This document shows positions 16,673 to 25,009 of a stretch of 64,000 nucleotides of DNA, piece after piece; position 1 is the first letter of the stretch; every line of letters begins with the position of its first letter. The stretch lies in assembly GCF_001238295.1 (NCBI RefSeq), contig NZ_LGXZ01000005.1, positions 1 through 64,000 of the forward strand. The letters run 5' to 3'. The stretch is from Ruegeria sp. 6PALISEP08. GTDB lineage: Bacteria > Pseudomonadota > Alphaproteobacteria > Rhodobacterales > Rhodobacteraceae. The translations under genes were made by a program, and so were the position numbers. The notes under the pieces were generated by a model. That model worked only from the letters and a program-made list of their open reading frames with translations, made no database searches and was not told the origin of the DNA.

Positions 16673-18253
16673 ATGATTGTACGCAATTTATACTACGCGG
16701 TTGCCTTTTTTGGCCTGCCCCTGACCTTGCTGCTTGGTTGGTTCTGGACCCCAGCGCTGTGGCTGCTGGTGATCGTGCTGCCCTATATCGCAATCGGGGC
16801 CTATGACCTGATGACGACCAATCACAACGTGCTCAACAACTATCCGGTACTGGGCCATTTCCGTTACATGCTGGAATTCGTAAGCCCCGAAATCCGCCAG
16901 TATTTTGTTGAAACCAACGAAAGCGGGCGGCCCTTCAACCGGATCACACGCGGTCTGGTCTATGCCCGTGCAAAGGGTCAGCAGGATACTCAGGCATTTG
17001 GCACCCAGTACGACATCACGCAGGTGGGTTATCACCGCACCAATCACTCGTTGTCACCGAAAGAGGTGGAAGAAAGTGAAAAGCGTGTCACGCTGGGCGG
17101 CCCGCAATGTTCCAAGCCCTACGATGCATCACGACTGAACGTGTCTGCCATGAGCTTCGGGGCCCTCAGCCATACTGCGATCAAGGCTTTAAACGGGGGC
17201 GCCAAGGACGGCGGTTTTGCCCACAACACGGGCGAGGGCGGGATAAGCCCGCACCATCTGGCCGAAGGTGGCGATATCATCTGGCAGATTGGCACTGGCT
17301 ATTTTGGCTGCCGCACGCCCGAAGGTGGGTTCGACAAGGACAAATTTGCCGAAAGAGCCCGCAAGGATGTGGTCAAAGCCATCGAAATCAAGCTGAGCCA
17401 GGGTGCAAAACCTGCGCATGGCGGCGTGCTGCCTGCGGTCAAGGTCGATGAAGAAATCGCCGAAATTCGCGGCGTCGAACCCCATAAAGATGTGATCTCA
17501 CCCCCCGCTCATTCGGCCTTTGACACCCCCACCGGGCTGATGGAGTTCGTGAAACACCTGCGTAATATGTCAGAGGGCAAGCCAGTGGGCTTCAAGCTGT
17601 GTATCGGTAAACGGTCGGAATTCATGAGCATTTGCAAGGCAATGCTGGACACTGGAATTTTGCCCGATTTCATCACCGTGGACGGAGCCGAAGGTGGCAC
17701 CGGTGCTGCGCCAGTGGAGTACTCCAACAGGCTGGGGATGCCCTTGAATGAAGGGTTGATCTTTGTCGACAACTGCCTGCGTGGCATTGGCGTGCGTGAC
17801 AAGGTTCGCATCATCTGTTCGGGCAAAGTTGCGACGGGCTATGACGTGATCGAAAAACTCGCCCTGGGTGCAGATATGTGCAACTCAGCCCGTGCGATGC
17901 TGTTTGCCGTGGGCTGTATCCAGTCGCTGCATTGCAACACCAACCGCTGCCCCACTGGTATTGCCACTCAGGATCAGGAGCGCGCGAAGGCTGTGAATGT
18001 GCCACAAAAACGGCAGAGGGTGCGTCGCTTTCACGATGCGACGCTGGAAAGCTTCCGCGAAATCCTTGGCGCGATGGGCTACGAAAAGGCGGCGGATTTG
18101 CACCCTTCGGACATTCTGCGCCGCTCAACGGATGAAAAAGAGCTCACATATGCGGACCTCTATGAACGGCTTCCGGAGGGCGGGTTGCTGGCCGAAGAAA
18201 TTCCTGCGGGGTTTGCGAGTGATTGGGAGCGCTGCTCGGCTCAGCGGTTCTGA
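16673..18253 (+). CDS. FMN-binding glutamate-synthase-domain protein, membrane-anchored
   Basis: A 526-residue protein. Two hydrophobic segments open it (about residues 5-45), then a GltB-type TIM-barrel domain with KPAHGGVLPAVKV, SPPAHSAFDTPTGLMEFV, VDGAEGGTGAAP, and the Fe-S motif region CNTNRCPTGIATQ, typical of the stand-alone FMN glutamate synthase domain family. These lack the amidotransferase and the small subunit, so they are not ordinary glutamate synthases. The natural reaction is not established. Proximity to the PoxB-like gene suggests a shared redox role, for example passing electrons at the membrane. GGAGA precedes the ATG. Confidence 0.85.
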   Translation: MIVRNLYYAVAFFGLPLTLLLGWFWTPALWLLVIVLPYIAIGAYDLMTTNHNVLNNYPVLGHFRYMLEFVSPEIRQYFVETNESGRPFNRITRGLVYARAKGQQDTQAFGTQYDITQVGYHRTNHSLSPKEVEESEKRVTLGGPQCSKPYDASRLNVSAMSFGALSHTAIKALNGGAKDGGFAHNTGEGGISPHHLAEGGDIIWQIGTGYFGCRTPEGGFDKDKFAERARKDVVKAIEIKLSQGAKPAHGGVLPAVKVDEEIAEIRGVEPHKDVISPPAHSAFDTPTGLMEFVKHLRNMSEGKPVGFKLCIGKRSEFMSICKAMLDTGILPDFITVDGAEGGTGAAPVEYSNRLGMPLNEGLIFVDNCLRGIGVRDKVRIICSGKVATGYDVIEKLALGADMCNSARAMLFAVGCIQSLHCNTNRCPTGIATQDQERAKAVNVPQKRQRVRRFHDATLESFREILGAMGYEKAADLHPSDILRRSTDEKELTYADLYERLPEGGLLAEEIPAGFASDWERCSAQRF

Positions 18254-18390
18254 ACGATCGAGGCGCGCGCTGATCAAAGGCGCGTTCCGTTGACCTTTGC
18301 CGGGTTTCATACGCGGATCATTGGCGTTTAAACCCCAAGCCTGTATGCACATAGGTCGAACGATACGATTCTGATCAGGGGGCCACGGGC

Positions 18391-18777
18391 TTGCAGCGCA
18401 CACTCATGTACCTCGCCGTTTTTGTTGGCGGCGCGCTTGGGTCGCTGCTGCGCGAATTGCTGTCGCTTGAGATACCCGGCGTGCCTTTCGTGACTGCGAC
18501 GTTCGGAATCAATATCGCCGCCTGTCTGTTCATCGGCTGGCTTTATGCGGTACGGCACCGGGTTCATGCGCATTTCATGCATCTGGGTGCAGTTGGTTTT
18601 TGCGGTGGACTGTCGACCTTTTCCTCGTTCGTGGCCGAACTCGATCGGCTGTACCACACAGAAATCACATATATGGTCTTAGCACTAATCCTTGAGGTCG
18701 TATTCGGCCTCGCCGCCGCCATTTTGGGTGAGGCGATCGGACGTAAATACCACGCCGGAGAGCGCGCAAATGAGTGA
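18391..18777 (+). CDS. crcB: Fluoride channel subunit, CrcB/Fluc family (first of a pair)
   Basis: A 128-residue, four-helix membrane protein. The Fluc signatures are seen: GGALGSLLREL near the N-terminus, TFGINIAACLFIGWLY for the conserved Asn helix, and GFCGGLSTFSSF for the Phe-box break. Fluc channels are dimers that export fluoride passively. The start is TTG at 18391 (9 bases after AGGGGG) or ATG at 18406, and both give complete proteins. The stop overlaps the second copy by 8 bases (ATGAGTGA). Two different adjacent subunits suggest a heterodimer, as in some Gram-positive bacteria. No fluoride riboswitch was recognised upstream. Confidence 0.88.
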   Translation: MQRTLMYLAVFVGGALGSLLRELLSLEIPGVPFVTATFGINIAACLFIGWLYAVRHRVHAHFMHLGAVGFCGGLSTFSSFVAELDRLYHTEITYMVLALILEVVFGLAAAILGEAIGRKYHAGERANE

Positions 18778-19132
18778 TCTCTATCTGCACGCGGCATTTG
18801 CCCTTGGTGGCGGTTTGGGCGCGGTCGCCCGGCATACGCTCAACCGCGTGATCGTGCATGAGTTGCCTCTGTCGACGCTGGTCGTGAATGTGGCGGGTTG
18901 TCTGCTGCTGGGCGTGTGGGTCGGTTATCTGGGCGATCCCCACATTCTACCGGAAGAGGAACGCCGCCTGGTGTTTGGCTTCTGTGGTGGCTTCACCACT
19001 TTTTCCAGCTTTGCCTATCAGTCCCTGCAACTGCACCGTGAACGCACCATCCTGATGGCGGCCGCAAACATCCTCCTCAGTCTGCTTCTGTGCTGGATTG
19101 CCTTCTGGCTAGGTCTTCGGGGGATGCTGTAA
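18770..19132 (+). CDS. crcB: Fluoride channel subunit, CrcB/Fluc family (second of a pair)
   Basis: A 120-residue Fluc-family protein, clearly diverged from its upstream partner. It shows GGGLGAVARHTLNR, TLVVNVAGCLLLGVWVGYL with the conserved Asn, and GFCGGFTTFSSFAYQ with the Phe-box. The start at 18770 overlaps the upstream stop, so the two are translationally coupled. An upstream in-frame extension to 18692 lies inside the first gene and is rejected. This copy keeps more of the canonical single-gene Fluc consensus than the first. Confidence 0.88.
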   Translation: MSDLYLHAAFALGGGLGAVARHTLNRVIVHELPLSTLVVNVAGCLLLGVWVGYLGDPHILPEEERRLVFGFCGGFTTFSSFAYQSLQLHRERTILMAAANILLSLLLCWIAFWLGLRGML

Positions 19133-19228
19133 GGATTTTTCTTGAGTTCGGCCGCGAATTTCGCATCCATAAGCTAGGTTGACGAAACTCCTCATTCTGA
19201 TCTCAAATCCCGACGGGCGCTGGACAAC

Positions 19229-19474
19229 ATGGTGTTGGCCTTCCTGCGCACCGAACTGGCCAACCGGCGCACATTGCTGGCCTATGTGAAAACAGCGTTG
19301 GGCGTGGCGATTACCGGGTTTGGATTGATGCAGTTTGCTGATGCGGATTCGGTTTTCGTCTGGGTGGGAATGGCGGTTCTGCCGCTATCCGCTGCAATCT
19401 TGGCCTATGGCATTTTTGATTACGCCCATGTCCGTCGCCAAATTGAACAGGAAAAGCGAGACGCGCGAGTCTGA
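19229..19474 (+). CDS. DUF202 (YidH-like) small membrane protein
   Basis: An 81-residue protein. It matches DUF202 by FLRTELANRRTLLAYVKTALG followed by two hydrophobic segments (about 25-42 and 47-66). DUF202 proteins are small inner-membrane proteins of unknown role. It lies 96 bases after the fluoride-channel pair and converges on the GlxA-type gene, with only 23 bases between their ends and no clear terminator. The ribosome site is weak. Confidence 0.7.
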   Translation: MVLAFLRTELANRRTLLAYVKTALGVAITGFGLMQFADADSVFVWVGMAVLPLSAAILAYGIFDYAHVRRQIEQEKRDARV

Positions 19475-19497
19475 GCGCGAGCCTCCTGGATACCAAG

Positions 19498-20436
19498 TCA
19501 GCTTGCCCGAAACGCGGTCGGGGTTTGGCCGAATTCGGCCTTGAACGCCCGGGTCATCGCGCTGGCGTTTTCATATCCACAACGCCCGGCGATTTCGGCA
19601 ATGGACTGTTCCGTATTCTCTGCAAGATTGCGCGCAAGCGTCAGACGCAAGCGTCGATACAGTGCCTGCGGTGTGGTTTTCAGTTCGGTCCGTACGCGGG
19701 TTTCGATCCGCTTTTGCGAGCATCCGATGCGTCGCGCAACCTGTGCGATTGATAGCGGCGCTTCAATATTCGCCTGCATCACGCCCAGCGCCCGATTGAC
19801 CACTGTGTCTTCGGATTTCAACGGCAGAGCATAGGGATCGCGACCGTTCCGGCTCATCAGAAGATGCGCCACTTCCATGGACAAAAGCGGGCCATGATCG
19901 TGGCGAATAAGGGCAGAAGCCAGGTCGAACGCCGCCATCGCCCCGGAACAGGTCAGCCGATTGCCATCCATCACATATCTTTCACGCACTGTGTCGACGG
20001 CTGGAAAGCTTTCTTCGAACCGCGAAATCTCGTCCCAATGAATGGTCGCACGGCGTTCATCCAGCAATCCGGCACGTGCCAGCAGCCAACTTCCGGTGTC
20101 CAATCCCGCGACCTGCCTATGCCGCTTTGACGCGGCCAGAATGGCCCGCGCAGTCGCCCGGGTATCGAGTTTCAGGAAGCCATAAGATGGCATAACCACC
20201 AGTACGTCGCCATTCTGATCCTTGATTGCGCCATCCGGTGTGACGCTTAGGCCGCTGGAACTGTGTACAGGTGCCCCGTCAAGTGAACAGAACCTCCATG
20301 CATAAAGCGCTTGCCGCGACATGTTATTGGCTGCCCGCAAGGGTTCGACCATGTTCGCAAGACAATGGTTCGAGAACCCATCGAAAAGCAGAATATTGAA
20401 ATACTGTGGCAAAAATTTCGAATCCTGCATAATCAT
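19498..20436 (-). CDS. GlxA-type AraC family regulator of the adjacent acyl-CoA operon
   Basis: A 312-residue regulator. The DJ-1/PfpI-like N-terminal half (about 10-185) contains LFDGFSNHCLANMVEPLRAAN and LDTGSWLLARAGLLDERRATIHWDE, where the nucleophile-position residue is replaced as usual in regulators. The C-terminal AraC domain (about 205-310) reads RRLRLTLARNLAENTEQSI, then CGYENASAMTRAFKAEFG. Relatives such as CdhR and GbdR sense carnitine or glycine betaine. It is transcribed away from the acyl-CoA dehydrogenase gene with 74 bases between, which fits control of that operon. The ligand is inferred from neighbours only. Confidence 0.85.
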   Translation of the reverse strand: MIMQDSKFLPQYFNILLFDGFSNHCLANMVEPLRAANNMSRQALYAWRFCSLDGAPVHSSSGLSVTPDGAIKDQNGDVLVVMPSYGFLKLDTRATARAILAASKRHRQVAGLDTGSWLLARAGLLDERRATIHWDEISRFEESFPAVDTVRERYVMDGNRLTCSGAMAAFDLASALIRHDHGPLLSMEVAHLLMSRNGRDPYALPLKSEDTVVNRALGVMQANIEAPLSIAQVARRIGCSQKRIETRVRTELKTTPQALYRRLRLTLARNLAENTEQSIAEIAGRCGYENASAMTRAFKAEFGQTPTAFRAS

Positions 20437-20454
20437 CGCCTAATACTGCATGTC

Positions 20455-20478
20455 GAGAACTTGAGGGATGACGTTCTC
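20455..20478. promoter_or_regulatory. GAGAAC-N12-GTTCTC dyad, candidate GlxA-type operator
   Basis: Perfect 6-bp inverted arms (20455-20460 and 20473-20478) separated by 12 bases lie in the 74-base divergent region between the GlxA-type regulator and the acyl-CoA dehydrogenase, 32 bases before the latter's start. This position suits an activator or repressor site. Assignment to this regulator is inference. Confidence 0.4.
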
Positions 20479-20510
20479 TGGGTCAACTACTGATCCAAGG
20501 AATACGCGCC

Positions 20511-21671
20511 ATGCAGTTCGGTTTGTCCGAAGAACAAGAAATGATCGTCTCAACGGTCCGCAGCTTTGTTGAAAACGAAATCTACCCGCACGAAGACGCG
20601 GTTGAGCGCGCGGGAACGGTCCCGGTAGAGCTGGGCAACGAGATAAAGCAGAAATGCATCGATCTGGGCTTTTATGCCTGTAATTTTCCCGAGGAGGTCG
20701 GCGGCGCAGGCCTGTCGCATCTGGATTTCACCCTGGTCGAACGGGAACTTGGCCGCGGCTCGATGGCGCTGACGCATTTCTTTGGTCGTCCACAAAACAT
20801 CCTGATGGCCTGCAATGATGAGCAGCGCGAACGCTACCTTTTGCCGGCGGTGCGTGGCGAAAAGATGGACGCCCTGGCGATGACGGAACCCGATGCCGGT
20901 TCGGATGTGCGCGGCATGAAATGTCAAGCGGCACGGGACGGCGGCGATTGGGTTGTCAACGGATCGAAACACTTCATCTCAGGTGCCGAACACGCGGATT
21001 TCTTTATCGTCTTTATCGCGACCGGTGTCGACGAGACCCCGAAAGGGCCCAAGAAACGCATCACCACCTTCCTTGTGGATCGTGGCACCCCGGGGTTTGA
21101 AGTGCGCGAGGGCTATAGCTCGGTCAGCCATAAGGGCTACAAGAACTATATCCTGTATTTCGACAATTGCCGTTTGCCCGACGCACAGGTTCTGGGCGAG
21201 GTCGATGGCGGTTTTGCGGTAATGAACGAATGGCTTTACGCAACCCGCCTGACGGTTGCGGCGTTTTCGGTTGGGCGCGCGCGGCGCTGTTTTGACTATG
21301 CGCTGAACTATGCTGCCGAGCGCAAGCAGTTCGGCCAGCCCATTGGCAAGTTTCAAGGTGTAGGTTTCCAAATCGCTGACATGATCACCGAGATCGACGC
21401 TGCCGACTGGCTGACCCTGGCCGCCGCGTGGCGTCTGGACCAAAACCTGCCGTCGAACCGCGAGATCGCCTCGGCCAAACTTTATGCTTCGGAAATGCTG
21501 GCGCGGGTCACCGATACCACGCTGCAGATCTTCGGTGGAATGGGTCTGATGGATGATTTCCCGATCGAGCGGTTCTGGCGCGATGCCCGGGTTGAGCGCA
21601 TTTGGGACGGCACCAGTGAAATTCAGCGCCACATCATCAGCCGTGATCTTCTTCGTCCTTTGGGCGCCTGA
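20511..21671 (+). CDS. Acyl-CoA dehydrogenase family protein with unusual active-site region
   Basis: A 386-residue FAD acyl-CoA dehydrogenase. Seen segments: PEEVGGAGLSHLDF, AMTEPDAGSDVRGM for FAD and substrate contacts, RKQFGQPIGKFQGVGFQIADM, and LQIFGGMGLMDDFPIERFWRDARVERIWDGTSEIQRHI. Ordinary members have Glu as catalytic base in the YEGT position, but here it is Asp (IWDGT). The alternative Glu of the isovaleryl-CoA type (in LERLVLA) is Thr (ATRLTVAA). It is first in an operon with an ADP-forming acyl-CoA synthetase (2-base gap) and an enoyl-CoA hydratase, a set resembling carnitine/crotonobetaine (Cai) metabolism. Substrate is not assignable from sequence alone. Confidence 0.87.
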   Translation: MQFGLSEEQEMIVSTVRSFVENEIYPHEDAVERAGTVPVELGNEIKQKCIDLGFYACNFPEEVGGAGLSHLDFTLVERELGRGSMALTHFFGRPQNILMACNDEQRERYLLPAVRGEKMDALAMTEPDAGSDVRGMKCQAARDGGDWVVNGSKHFISGAEHADFFIVFIATGVDETPKGPKKRITTFLVDRGTPGFEVREGYSSVSHKGYKNYILYFDNCRLPDAQVLGEVDGGFAVMNEWLYATRLTVAAFSVGRARRCFDYALNYAAERKQFGQPIGKFQGVGFQIADMITEIDAADWLTLAAAWRLDQNLPSNREIASAKLYASEMLARVTDTTLQIFGGMGLMDDFPIERFWRDARVERIWDGTSEIQRHIISRDLLRPLGA

Positions 21672-21673
21672 CA

Positions 21674-23689
21674 ATGAACAAAGATCTGACCCGGCTTTTG
21701 CGCCCGAATACCATCGCTGTCATAGGCGGTGGTGCCTGGTGTCAGCAGGTTATTCTGCAATCTGAACGTATGGGCTATGCAGGTCAAATCTGGCCGGTGC
21801 ATCCCAAAGCCTCTGAGATTGCGGGCCACAGAGTCTTTGGCCATATCGAAGACCTGCCCGAAGCCCCTGATGCAGTTTTCATCGGCATCAACCGCCACGC
21901 CACGATTGAGGCGGTTCATGTCTTGTCCAGAATGGGCGCAGGCGGGGCGGTGTGTTTTGCGTCGGGCTTTTCCGAGGCTGTTGCAGAAGATGATAGCGGC
22001 AGGGATTTGCAGGATCAGCTGATTGCTGCGGCCGGTGACATGCCTATCCTTGGCCCGAATTGTTATGGCTTCATCAATGCGCTGGACGGGGCGCTGCTGT
22101 GGCCGGACCAGCACGGGGCGAGGCCGGTCGACAAGGGCGTGGCGATCCTGACGCAAAGCTCGAATATCTCGATCAACCTGACAATGCAGAAACGCGGGTT
22201 GTCAATTGCTTACATGGTCGCTTGCGGAAACATGGCCCAGACCAGTCAGGCCGAGATTGCCTCGGCATTGATCGACGATCCGCGCGTCACAGCCGTGGGC
22301 CTGCATATCGAAGGTTTCAAGGACGTCCGCGAATGGGAGGCGCTGGCCGCCAAGGCGTATGCAAAAGGTATCCCGCTGGTCGCACTCAAAGTCGGCGCAT
22401 CGGAACAGGCGCAGTCCGCGACCATATCGCATACCGCGTCTCTTGCGGGCAGCGATGCGGGCGCACAGGCACTTCTGGACCGGCTGGGCATACCACGTCT
22501 GACTGCGTTGCCTGATTTCCTCGAAACGCTGAAACTGTTGCACTGCTATGGGCCACTCCCCGGCGGCAACATCGCCTCAATCAGTTGTTCCGGGGGTGAG
22601 GCGAGCCTGATCGCAGACATGGCTATCGGCACCGGCCTGACCTTTCCTCGGCTGAGCGATGATAAAAAAGCGCGCCTGCGTGACGCGCTTGGCCCCATGG
22701 TCGCGCTGAGTAACCCGCTGGACTATCACACCTATATCTGGCGCGACGAAGAGGCGATGGCACAGGCATGGTCCGGAATGACGGGTGAGGATATCGACCT
22801 GACATACACAATTGTCGACTATCCGACCACCGACGCCACCGACTGGAGCTGCGCAACCCAAGCAGCATTGAAGGTGCGAGAGGACACTGGTGCTCGGTTC
22901 GCAATCGTTGCAACGCTGCCTGAACTACTACCTGCAGACGTTGCACAGGACTTGATGGTCGGTGGTGTTGTGCCATTTATGGGTCTGCGCGAAGCGCTGT
23001 CGGCCACCCGCGCGGCGGGTCAGGTCTCGGCCCCTTCTGCGCACCCTGTCTGGATGCCGGGCACGGTTGAGGCGAACCATACCCTGACCGAAGGCGAGTC
23101 GAAACAGGCGCTGGCCGAATGCGGCCTGCGCATCCCGCAAAACCGTACGGTTTGCGGGCCAGCGGAAGCCCGTGCGGCAGCGCAGGACATGGAAGCCCCC
23201 TTTGCCGTGAAAGGCGTTGGGTTGGCCCATAAATCCGAACACGCCGCCGTTCGGTTGGGCATCCAAACCGAAGATGTGGTCAGTGTCGCTGCGGCTATCG
23301 GCACCGAAGACATCCTGATCGAAGAGATGATCACCGGAACCGTTGCTGAACTTCTGGTCGGCGTTGTCCGTGATCCCGCGCATGGATTTGTTCTGACGTT
23401 GGGGGCAGGGGGCGTGCTGACCGAAGTTCTGCGCGACACGGTTTCCCTGCTGGTACCCAGCGCGCCCGCAGACATCTGCGCCGCCCTGGACCAACTGAAG
23501 ATCGCGCCCTTGCTGGCAGGCTATCGCGGCCAACCAGCGGCTGATATGGATGCGATCATTGCCGCGGTCGAGGCTGTTCAGGCCTACGTCATGCAAAATG
23601 CCGACACGCTTGGTGAGGTCGAAGTTAACCCGCTCCTGTGCACGCCGGACAAGGCCGTTGCCGTGGATGCTCTGATAAGAAAGGCCTGA
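21674..23689 (+). CDS. Acetate--CoA ligase (ADP-forming)-like acyl-CoA synthetase
   Basis: A 671-residue fused alpha/beta acyl-CoA synthetase of the NDP-forming group. The N-terminal CoA-binding domain (about 8-130) starts with LLRPNTIAVIGGG. Succinyl-CoA-synthetase-like flavodoxin domains follow, with GPNCYGFINALDGALLWP, SHTASLAGSDAGAQALLDRLG (phospho-His region) and SISCSGGEASLIADMA. A C-terminal ATP-grasp domain (about 475-670) contains APFAVKGVGLAHKSEHAAVRLG and EMITGTVAELLVGVVRDP ... GEVEVNPLL. It would activate the pathway acid as CoA thioester. Gaps to its neighbours are 2 and 3 bases, so it is co-translated with the dehydrogenase and hydratase. Confidence 0.88.
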   Translation: MNKDLTRLLRPNTIAVIGGGAWCQQVILQSERMGYAGQIWPVHPKASEIAGHRVFGHIEDLPEAPDAVFIGINRHATIEAVHVLSRMGAGGAVCFASGFSEAVAEDDSGRDLQDQLIAAAGDMPILGPNCYGFINALDGALLWPDQHGARPVDKGVAILTQSSNISINLTMQKRGLSIAYMVACGNMAQTSQAEIASALIDDPRVTAVGLHIEGFKDVREWEALAAKAYAKGIPLVALKVGASEQAQSATISHTASLAGSDAGAQALLDRLGIPRLTALPDFLETLKLLHCYGPLPGGNIASISCSGGEASLIADMAIGTGLTFPRLSDDKKARLRDALGPMVALSNPLDYHTYIWRDEEAMAQAWSGMTGEDIDLTYTIVDYPTTDATDWSCATQAALKVREDTGARFAIVATLPELLPADVAQDLMVGGVVPFMGLREALSATRAAGQVSAPSAHPVWMPGTVEANHTLTEGESKQALAECGLRIPQNRTVCGPAEARAAAQDMEAPFAVKGVGLAHKSEHAAVRLGIQTEDVVSVAAAIGTEDILIEEMITGTVAELLVGVVRDPAHGFVLTLGAGGVLTEVLRDTVSLLVPSAPADICAALDQLKIAPLLAGYRGQPAADMDAIIAAVEAVQAYVMQNADTLGEVEVNPLLCTPDKAVAVDALIRKA

Positions 23690-23692
23690 GAA

Positions 23693-24472
23693 ATGGACCC
23701 TATCAAAACCCGCCGGGACGGAACGATCCTTGAGGTAACGCTGGACCGACCCAAGGCCAATGCCATCGATCTGGTCACAAGCCGCAGAATGGGCGAGGCT
23801 TTTGCCGAGTTTCGCGACGACCCGGAACTACGCGTCGCCATTCTGACCGGTGCAGGTGAGAAGTTCTTTTGCCCTGGCTGGGACCTGAAAGCCGCCGCTG
23901 ACGGTGACGCGGTAGACGGCGACTATGGCGTCGGAGGTTTCGGCGGCCTGCAAGAGCTGCGCGACCTGAACAAACCCGTGATTGCCGCCGTCAACGGTAT
24001 CGCCTGTGGCGGCGGGTTGGAGCTGGCCCTTTCGGCTGACATGATCCTTGCAGCCGACCATGCCACATTCGCCCTGCCGGAAATCCGGTCAGGAACAGTT
24101 GCGGATGCGGCCAGCGTCAAGCTGCCCAAACGCATTCCCTATCACATCGCCATGGAGCTGCTGCTGACCGGACGTTGGTTCGACGCTGAGGAAGCCAATC
24201 GCTGGGGCCTCGTAAACGAGATTGTTGCTGCAGATCAACTCATGGCCCGTGCGTGGGAACTGGCCCGCCTTCTGGCTTCGGGCCCGCCATTGGTTTACGC
24301 GGCAATCAAGGAAATCGTGCGCGATGCCGAAGATGCCAAATTCCAGGATGCGATGAATCGCATCACAAAGCGTCAGTTGCGCAGTGTGGATGTCCTGTAT
24401 GCCAGCGAAGATCAACTGGAAGGTGCCCGCGCCTTTGCCGAAAAACGCGATCCGGTTTGGAAAGGAAAATAG
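23693..24472 (+). CDS. Enoyl-CoA hydratase/isomerase (CaiD-like)
   Basis: A 259-residue crotonase. The N-terminal strand TLDRPKANAIDLVTSRRM, the oxyanion-hole segment ILTGAGEKFFCPGWDLKAAADGD and the second GIACGGGLELALSADMILAAD are all present. GWDLK in place of the usual GxDLK/AGADL and the PEIRSGTVADAASVKLPKRIPYHIAMELLLTGR stretch resemble carnitinyl-CoA dehydratase CaiD. It is last in the operon behind the acyl-CoA synthetase (3-base gap). Hydration or dehydration of a short or quaternary-amine enoyl-CoA is the likely reaction. CaiD identity is plausible but not proven. Confidence 0.85.
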   Translation: MDPIKTRRDGTILEVTLDRPKANAIDLVTSRRMGEAFAEFRDDPELRVAILTGAGEKFFCPGWDLKAAADGDAVDGDYGVGGFGGLQELRDLNKPVIAAVNGIACGGGLELALSADMILAADHATFALPEIRSGTVADAASVKLPKRIPYHIAMELLLTGRWFDAEEANRWGLVNEIVAADQLMARAWELARLLASGPPLVYAAIKEIVRDAEDAKFQDAMNRITKRQLRSVDVLYASEDQLEGARAFAEKRDPVWKGK

Positions 24473-24538
24473 CCGAGTTGGTATCTTGGCAGGTGGATTT
24501 TCCATTTACTGATCCGCGCCGCAGGTGCACATTAGGTC

Positions 24539-25009
24539 ATGCCTTATTTCGAGCGAAAACCCTATGTAAGCCCGGCACGTGTCATAAGCCCGATTGCGGC
24601 GCAGCCGGACACGCAACCGATTTCGGATATCGCGCGCCGCGTGCTTGAGACAGAGCGCGGCAGCCGGAAACATCTCGAAGGGCCTTTCACCTGTCGCAAA
24701 ACCTGCCACCCTGGTGGAACGGCCACGATCTTGTTGTCCTTTGCTGCGCCCGAGGGCGCAGAGACGGTTGAAATGCAATTCGAACCCGGTGATCTGACCA
24801 ATCCAGATGGAGAAATACTGCCTGCGAACCGGGTCAACGTTCTTCCACCCCAGATCCGGCTGGCCGCCGGAGAGGTCACTGATGTGGCAATTGTCGTCAC
24901 CGTACCCGATTTGGCGGAATCGGGCGCTTATCACGGCCGGATCGCCTGCATGGGGACCGAGCAGACTTCGATCGTTGTGGTGTTTGAGGTTGCGGGCACT
25001 CAGACCTGA
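24539..25009 (+). CDS. Hypothetical beta-rich protein convergent with the encapsulin operon
   Basis: A 156-residue protein that I cannot assign. It has two cysteines close together (TCRKTCHPGG, about residues 50-60) and a C-terminal half of alternating hydrophobic strands (LPPQIRLAAGEVTDVAIVVTVPDL, then SIVVVFEVAG), suggestive of an Ig-like or jelly-roll fold. No signal peptide or membrane segment. It begins 66 bases after the enoyl-CoA hydratase and its end overlaps the end of the convergent polyprenyl synthase gene by 10 bases. It could belong functionally to the encapsulin locus, but strand and spacing do not prove this. Confidence 0.5.
   Translation: MPYFERKPYVSPARVISPIAAQPDTQPISDIARRVLETERGSRKHLEGPFTCRKTCHPGGTATILLSFAAPEGAETVEMQFEPGDLTNPDGEILPANRVNVLPPQIRLAAGEVTDVAIVVTVPDLAESGAYHGRIACMGTEQTSIVVVFEVAGTQT

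Noticed and set aside
18254..18390. Possible fluoride riboswitch upstream of the crcB pair
   Set aside because: I compared the gap with the crcB RNA consensus and found no matching conserved core.
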